A DNA stretch of 64,000 bases from Burkholderia sp052045245 (GTDB taxonomy: Bacteria; Pseudomonadota; Gammaproteobacteria; Burkholderiales; Burkholderiaceae). This document shows positions 60,225 to 64,000 of this stretch, in pieces. The notes beneath the pieces were generated by a model that ran no database searches, was not told the origin of the DNA, and saw nothing but the letters and a program-made list of their open reading frames with translations. Positions within the stretch are counted from its first letter, which is position 1. Each line of letters begins with the position of its first letter. A program made the position numbers and the translations under genes. The stretch spans positions 1 through 64,000 of the forward strand of contig NZ_JBQEON010000037.1 of assembly GCF_052045245.1 (NCBI RefSeq). Reading direction: 5' to 3'.

Positions 60225-61988
60225 ATGTCACTCACCTTCGCCATGCCCTCCAGCAAACCGCCCCCACGCAGCTCGACACGACGACGTCGCACGCGTGCCA
60301 CCCGCCTGTCCGCGCTTGCGGTTTCACTGGCCGCGCTCGCCCCCGGTTACGCCCAGGCCGCCACCGATCTCATTCTCGACCATCTGGTCGTAAACAGCAG
60401 TGAGAGCAACGAGACGACCGCTTCGGGCGCCGGCTCGATCGCCATCGGGCCCGGCGCGCGGGCGAACGGTGAAACCGGCGGCGACCACTCGGCGATCGCG
60501 ATCGGCGCACAGTCCGTAGCCGACGGGCAAGCCACCATCGCCATCGGCGAACGGGCGAACGTTCACGGCGACCGCTCGAGCGCGTTGGGCGTCTCGTCGA
60601 ACGTCAACGCGAACCGCGCGATCGCGCTCGGCGCGGACGCGACGGTCACCGCGCACGACTCGGTCGCACTGGGCCAAGGCAGCGTCGCCGACCGACGCAA
60701 CACCGTGTCGATCGGGAAAAGCGGCAACGAGCGCCAGCTCGTCAACCTGCGCGCCGGTACGAGCGACACCGACGCGACCAACCTGTCGCAGCTCAAGCCC
60801 GTCGTCGCCGCGCTCGGCGGCGACGCGGCCGTCAACGCGGACGGCACCGTTCGTGGCCCCAGCTACACGATCGACGGCAAGACCTTCACCACCGTCGGCA
60901 GTGCGCTGACGAACCTCGACGGGCGCGTATCGACGGTCGAAACCGACGTCAAGTCGATCCGCTACGACGTGGACGATCTCGGCACGCGGCTCGACAACGG
61001 CACCACCGGCCTCGTGAGACAGGATCCCGCGAGCCTCGCGATCTCGATCGGCGCCGACAAGGGCGGCACGTCGGTCAGCGTCGCCGGTGCAAACGGCACG
61101 CGTACGCTGACCGGCCTGTCGAACGGCGTGGGCGATACCGACGCCGTGACGATCGCGCAGTTGAAGGCAACCGGTCTGGTCGACCCGGCCGGCAACCCGC
61201 TCAGTGCGCTCGTGTACGATGACCTGTCGCTCGGGCGCGCGACGCTCGGCGGGGTCGGCGGCACGCTGCTCGACAACGTGCGGCCCGGAGCGATCGTCGC
61301 GGGTGGCATGCAGGCCGTCAATGGCGGGCAGCTCTTCACGATGCAGCAGCAATTCGACAGCCGCTTCGATTCGCTGAACACGCGCCTGTCGGACATCGAG
61401 AAGAACGGCCCGAGCGTGACGCCGCCGACGGGCGACCATGGCAACCAGCTCGCACAACTCGGTGACGGCTCCGGCGCGACCGGTTCGAATTCGATGGCGC
61501 TCGGCAACGGTTCGAGCGCGTCCGGTAACGACAGCATCGCGATCGGCAACAACGCCACGGCGCCGGGCAACAATTCGGTTGCGCTCGGCAACAACTCCGT
61601 CGCCGACCGCGACGACACGGTCTCCGTCGGCGCGCCCGGCCAGGAGCGGCAAATCGCCAACGTCAAGGCCGGCACCGCGCCGACCGATGCCGTGAACGTG
61701 CAGCAATTGCGCGACCAGATCGGCAGCGTGCGTAACGACATCGACCACTATCGTCGCGACGCCAGCGGCGGCATCGCTTCCGCCGTCGCGATCGCGAACC
61801 TGCCGCAAGCGTCGCTCGCGGGCGAAAGCATGGTCTCGATCGCCGGTGGCACGTACAGCGGGCAATCGGCCGTCGCGTTCGGCCTGTCCTCCGCCATGCG
61901 CAACGGGCGCTGGGTGGTCAAGGCGTCCGGCTCCACCAATACGCGCGGCACGGTTGCCATCGGCGCCGGCGCCGGTTACCGCTGGTAA
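60225..61988 (+). CDS. YadA-type trimeric autotransporter adhesin
   Basis: A 587-residue outer-membrane adhesin. Long Arg-rich n-region and signal peptide ending near GYAQA. A first head of YadA-like beta repeats (SIAIGPGA, AIAIGAQS, TIAIGERA, SALGVSS, AIALGADA, SVALGQGS) leads to a neck (DTDATNLSQL). Next comes a stalk with TIAQLKATG and QAVNGGQLF linkers, a second head (SMALGNGS, SIAIGNNA, SVALGNNS) and a second neck (PTDAVNVQQLRDQ). The C-terminal YadA anchor (last 70 residues; AVAFGLSSAMRNGRWVVK ... GYRW) has the terminal aromatic required for barrel insertion. Shorter than most Burkholderia trimeric adhesins. Strong terminator follows. Confidence 0.94.
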   Translation: MSLTFAMPSSKPPPRSSTRRRRTRATRLSALAVSLAALAPGYAQAATDLILDHLVVNSSESNETTASGAGSIAIGPGARANGETGGDHSAIAIGAQSVADGQATIAIGERANVHGDRSSALGVSSNVNANRAIALGADATVTAHDSVALGQGSVADRRNTVSIGKSGNERQLVNLRAGTSDTDATNLSQLKPVVAALGGDAAVNADGTVRGPSYTIDGKTFTTVGSALTNLDGRVSTVETDVKSIRYDVDDLGTRLDNGTTGLVRQDPASLAISIGADKGGTSVSVAGANGTRTLTGLSNGVGDTDAVTIAQLKATGLVDPAGNPLSALVYDDLSLGRATLGGVGGTLLDNVRPGAIVAGGMQAVNGGQLFTMQQQFDSRFDSLNTRLSDIEKNGPSVTPPTGDHGNQLAQLGDGSGATGSNSMALGNGSSASGNDSIAIGNNATAPGNNSVALGNNSVADRDDTVSVGAPGQERQIANVKAGTAPTDAVNVQQLRDQIGSVRNDIDHYRRDASGGIASAVAIANLPQASLAGESMVSIAGGTYSGQSAVAFGLSSAMRNGRWVVKASGSTNTRGTVAIGAGAGYRW

Positions 61989-62021
61989 GGCAACGCACCG
62001 CAGTCGCTGGCAGCACGCGAC

Positions 62022-62062
62022 AGGGGCCGGGCTTCGCTTCACGCAAAGCCCGGCCCCTTTTT
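62022..62062 (+). terminator. Rho-independent terminator of the trimeric autotransporter
   Basis: AGGGGCCGGGCTT and AAGCCCGGCCCCT, perfect 13-bp arms with an 11-nt loop, then TTTTT. 33 bp past the stop codon. Confidence 0.92.
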
Positions 62063-62114
62063 CATTTGCAGCGCGGGCGGCTGACCTCGCGCCCCGATGC
62101 CGCCCGGGACCGGT

Positions 62115-63026
62115 CTAGCCGCGCCCCTTCCACGGCACCACCCGCCGTTCGACCCCTCTCATCGCGAGGTCGAACAGCCACGCGATCGCGCCGATGATCA
62201 GGATCCCCATCACGACGATGTCGGTGCGCAGAAAGCTCGACGCATTCAGCACCATCTGCCCGAGCCCGGCCGTCGCGGCGACCATCTCGGCCGCGACGAG
62301 CGTCGTCCAGCCGAACCCGATCGCGATCCGCAGCCCGGTGAGGATTTCCGGCAGCGCGGCCGGCAGCACGACGTGCCGCACGATCTGCGCAAAGCTGCCG
62401 CCGAGCGAATACGCGGCGTTGATCTGCTCGACGGTTGCCGCGCGCACGCCGGCGCGCGCAGCCATCGCGATCGGCGCGAAGCACGCGAGGAAGATCACGA
62501 CGAGCTTGGCCGTCTCGTCGATGCCGAACCAGATCACGACGAGCGGCAGGTACGCGAGCGGCGGCAGCGGCCGGTAGAACTCCAGCAGCGGATCGAGCAC
62601 GCCGCGCGCGACGCGGCTCACACCCATCAGGATGCCGGCCGGCACGCCGATCGCGGTCGCCAGCAGGAACGCGCCGAACACGCGCGCCGCGCTCCACAGC
62701 AGGTGTTCGGACAGCGGCAGCCCGCCCTGGATGCGGCCGTGCCATGCATCGACGAACGCCGCCCACACCGCTTCCGGCGCGGGCAGGAACAGCGGCGGCA
62801 GCCACTGCCGATGCGTCGCGACCCACCACAGCACGACCAACACCGCGACCGTCGCCGCGCTCAAGCCGGCCGTCTTGCCCTGCCCCGGCAACCGGTAACG
62901 GCGCGCTGCGCGTGATCCCTGCGATGACCTCACGGCGCGGTTCGCCGCGCGAGACTGCGCCACGCGATCGCCATGCTGGAACTCCGCGGCCGTTCGATCG
63001 GCCACCCACGAATCCTGCGTGCTCAT
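62115..63026 (-). CDS. ABC transporter permease, taurine/sulfonate (TauC/SsuC) type
   Basis: A 303-residue inner-membrane permease with about six helices. After a soluble Ser/Arg-rich N-terminus of about 55 residues come the binding-protein-dependent permease signatures FYRPLPPLAYLPLVVIWFGIDETAK (as RPLPPLAYLPLVVIWFG) and the EAA-type loop HVVLPAALPEILTGLRIAIG (VLPAALPEILTGLR). AGGA lies ahead of ATG 63026. Together with the ATPase and the partial binding protein it forms a TauABC/SsuABC-like importer; the substrate (taurine, sulfonate or other) is not settled by sequence alone. Confidence 0.9.
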   Translation of the reverse strand: MSTQDSWVADRTAAEFQHGDRVAQSRAANRAVRSSQGSRAARRYRLPGQGKTAGLSAATVAVLVVLWWVATHRQWLPPLFLPAPEAVWAAFVDAWHGRIQGGLPLSEHLLWSAARVFGAFLLATAIGVPAGILMGVSRVARGVLDPLLEFYRPLPPLAYLPLVVIWFGIDETAKLVVIFLACFAPIAMAARAGVRAATVEQINAAYSLGGSFAQIVRHVVLPAALPEILTGLRIAIGFGWTTLVAAEMVAATAGLGQMVLNASSFLRTDIVVMGILIIGAIAWLFDLAMRGVERRVVPWKGRG

Positions 63027-63097
63027 GTTGTCCTGCCTGTGCAAAGTACTGATCCGGCCGCGCCCGACGGACACGCCGTGCCGCGCGAGCTCATGCA

Positions 63098-63895
63098 TCA
63101 CGCGGTCTGCGCGACCGCCTCGTTGCGATGCAGATACGCGATCAGCCGCTCGCGCCACGCGATGAAATCCGGCGACGACTTCACCGCGCGCGCGTCGCGC
63201 GTCTCGACGTAGCGGCGCGCGAACGGCAGCTCGAAGGTTTCCGCGATCCGGCCGGGGCCGGGCGTCATCACGACGAGGCGCGTCGCGAGGAACAGCGCCT
63301 CCTCGACATCGTGCGTGATGAAAAACACCGTCTTGCCGGTGCGCGCCCACACGTCGAGCACGAGCGCCTGCATCGTGCCGCGCGTCATCGCGTCGAGCGC
63401 GCCCATCGGTTCATCCATCAGCAGCACGCGCGGATCGCTCGCGAGCGCACGCGCGATGCCGACGCGCTGCTGCATCCCGCCCGACAGCTCGTACACGCGC
63501 GCATGCGCATGCCCATCGAGCCCGACGAGCGCGAGCATTTCCCGCGCCCGCGCTTCGCGTTCGGCCTTCGACACGCGCGCGAAGCGCAGCCCGAGCGCGA
63601 CGTTGCCGAGCACATCGAGCCACGGCAGCAACGCGTATTTCTGGAATACGACGCCGCGATCGGCGCCCGAGCCCGTGACGGGCACGCCGTCGACGCACAC
63701 GTCGCCGGTCGTCGGGGCAACGAAGCCGGCCATGCAGTTCAGGAGCGTCGTCTTCCCGCACCCGGACGCACCGAGCGCGACGACGAATTCACCAGCATCG
63801 ATGCGCAGGTCGACGCGCGCGAGCGCCTGCGTCGTCGGCCTGCCGCGCTCGCCCGGATAATCGACCGATACCTGACGGACTTCCAGCGTGCTCAT
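63098..63895 (-). CDS. ABC transporter ATP-binding protein, taurine/sulfonate type
   Basis: A 265-residue ATPase: Walker A GASGCGKTTLLN, Q-loop VVFQKYALLPWLDV, signature ELSGGMQQRVGIARAL, Walker B VLLMDEPMGALDAMTR, and switch histidine FITHDVEEAL. The TLLN, QKYALLPW and DEPMGALDAMTR wording is typical of TauB/SsuB. It begins 31 bp after the binding-protein gene and precedes the permease gene by 71 bp. Confidence 0.93.
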   Translation of the reverse strand: MSTLEVRQVSVDYPGERGRPTTQALARVDLRIDAGEFVVALGASGCGKTTLLNCMAGFVAPTTGDVCVDGVPVTGSGADRGVVFQKYALLPWLDVLGNVALGLRFARVSKAEREARAREMLALVGLDGHAHARVYELSGGMQQRVGIARALASDPRVLLMDEPMGALDAMTRGTMQALVLDVWARTGKTVFFITHDVEEALFLATRLVVMTPGPGRIAETFELPFARRYVETRDARAVKSSPDFIAWRERLIAYLHRNEAVAQTA

Positions 63896-63926
63896 GATCG
63901 ATGGCTCCGCGTTGACGTGACCGCGC

Positions 63927-64000
63927 TCAGCGCGCAGCCTTCTGCACGAACTGCGGATCGACGCCGACCGAATAGTCGGCGAGCACCGTCTGGATCGTGC
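63927..64000 (-). CDS. Periplasmic substrate-binding protein of the taurine/sulfonate ABC importer (C-terminal end only)
   Basis: Partial gene cut by the right edge. The last 23 residues plus a TGA stop (63927-63929) are visible, reading TIQTVLADYSVGVDPQFVQ and KAAR. It lies directly upstream of the ATPase gene on the same strand and matches the usual tauA-tauB-tauC order. The rest of the gene is outside the window. Confidence 0.6.
   Translation of the reverse strand, partial: TIQTVLADYSVGVDPQFVQKAAR

Overview
The window is a GC-rich (roughly two-thirds G+C) stretch of a beta-proteobacterial chromosome. Gene content and order point to Burkholderia, most likely the B. cepacia complex: a caa3 oxidase cluster next to bioC/comF/trmL, rhodanese-grxC-secB-gpsA divergent from gpmA, ptsHI with a lone EIIA next to gshAB, glnK-amtB, and dctABD beside actP. 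The species assignment is inference from gene order and was not tested by search. I recognised no rRNA, tRNA or CRISPR array.

Layout. 1-2201: a group II intron on the minus strand, with domain V/VI at the very left edge and its reverse transcriptase inside. A near-perfect LexA (SOS) box lies about 90 bp upstream of the intron. 2566-8074: a four-gene chaperone-usher fimbrial operon (pilin, chaperone, usher, tip adhesin; minus strand) with a long AT-richer leader. 8630-12112: a small four-cysteine secreted protein, an orphan MetQ, a chemoreceptor and a YciI-like protein. 12234-22657: the aa3/caa3 cytochrome c oxidase locus. It encodes subunits I, II and III, the copper chaperones CtaG, SCO1 and a second SCO-like protein, haem O and haem A synthases, SURF1 and several small membrane proteins. 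Subunit II is a fusion of a CuA domain, a cytochrome c domain and an OmpA-like domain.

22892-31879: housekeeping genes bioC, comF, trmL, a macro-domain protein, gpsA, secB, grxC, a rhodanese, gpmA, a C-terminal processing protease and moeB/thiF. 31963-37257: ptsI, ptsH, a mannose-type EIIA, gshB and gshA. 37502-43488: amtB and glnK behind a sigma-54 promoter, ubiK, comM, an intergenic cluster of DnaA boxes, a lipoprotein and a TlpA-like thiol protein. 43570-50691: the C4-dicarboxylate system dctA-dctB-dctD, with a sigma-54 promoter in front of dctA, and the DUF485-actP acetate symporter pair.

50702-50817 holds tandem, covarying RNA hairpin repeats. 50915-56676 is an acyl-CoA catabolic operon (CoA transferase, two acyl-CoA dehydrogenases, FadB-like fusion) divergent from a LysR regulator. 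The right end carries a lipoprotein gamma-glutamyltransferase, a YadA-type trimeric autotransporter and a truncated taurine/sulfonate-type ABC transporter.

Functionally the window joins respiration (caa3 oxidase and its copper and haem supply), nitrogen control (GlnK-AmtB), carbon control (partial PTS, dicarboxylate, acetate and acyl-CoA use), thiol homeostasis (GshAB, GrxC, TlpA) and two surface-adhesion loci. I found no new multi-gene defence or mobile system. The most unusual signals are the SOS box abutting the intron, the CtaC-OmpA fusion, the second SCO-like protein, the DnaA-box cluster and the covarying hairpin repeats.
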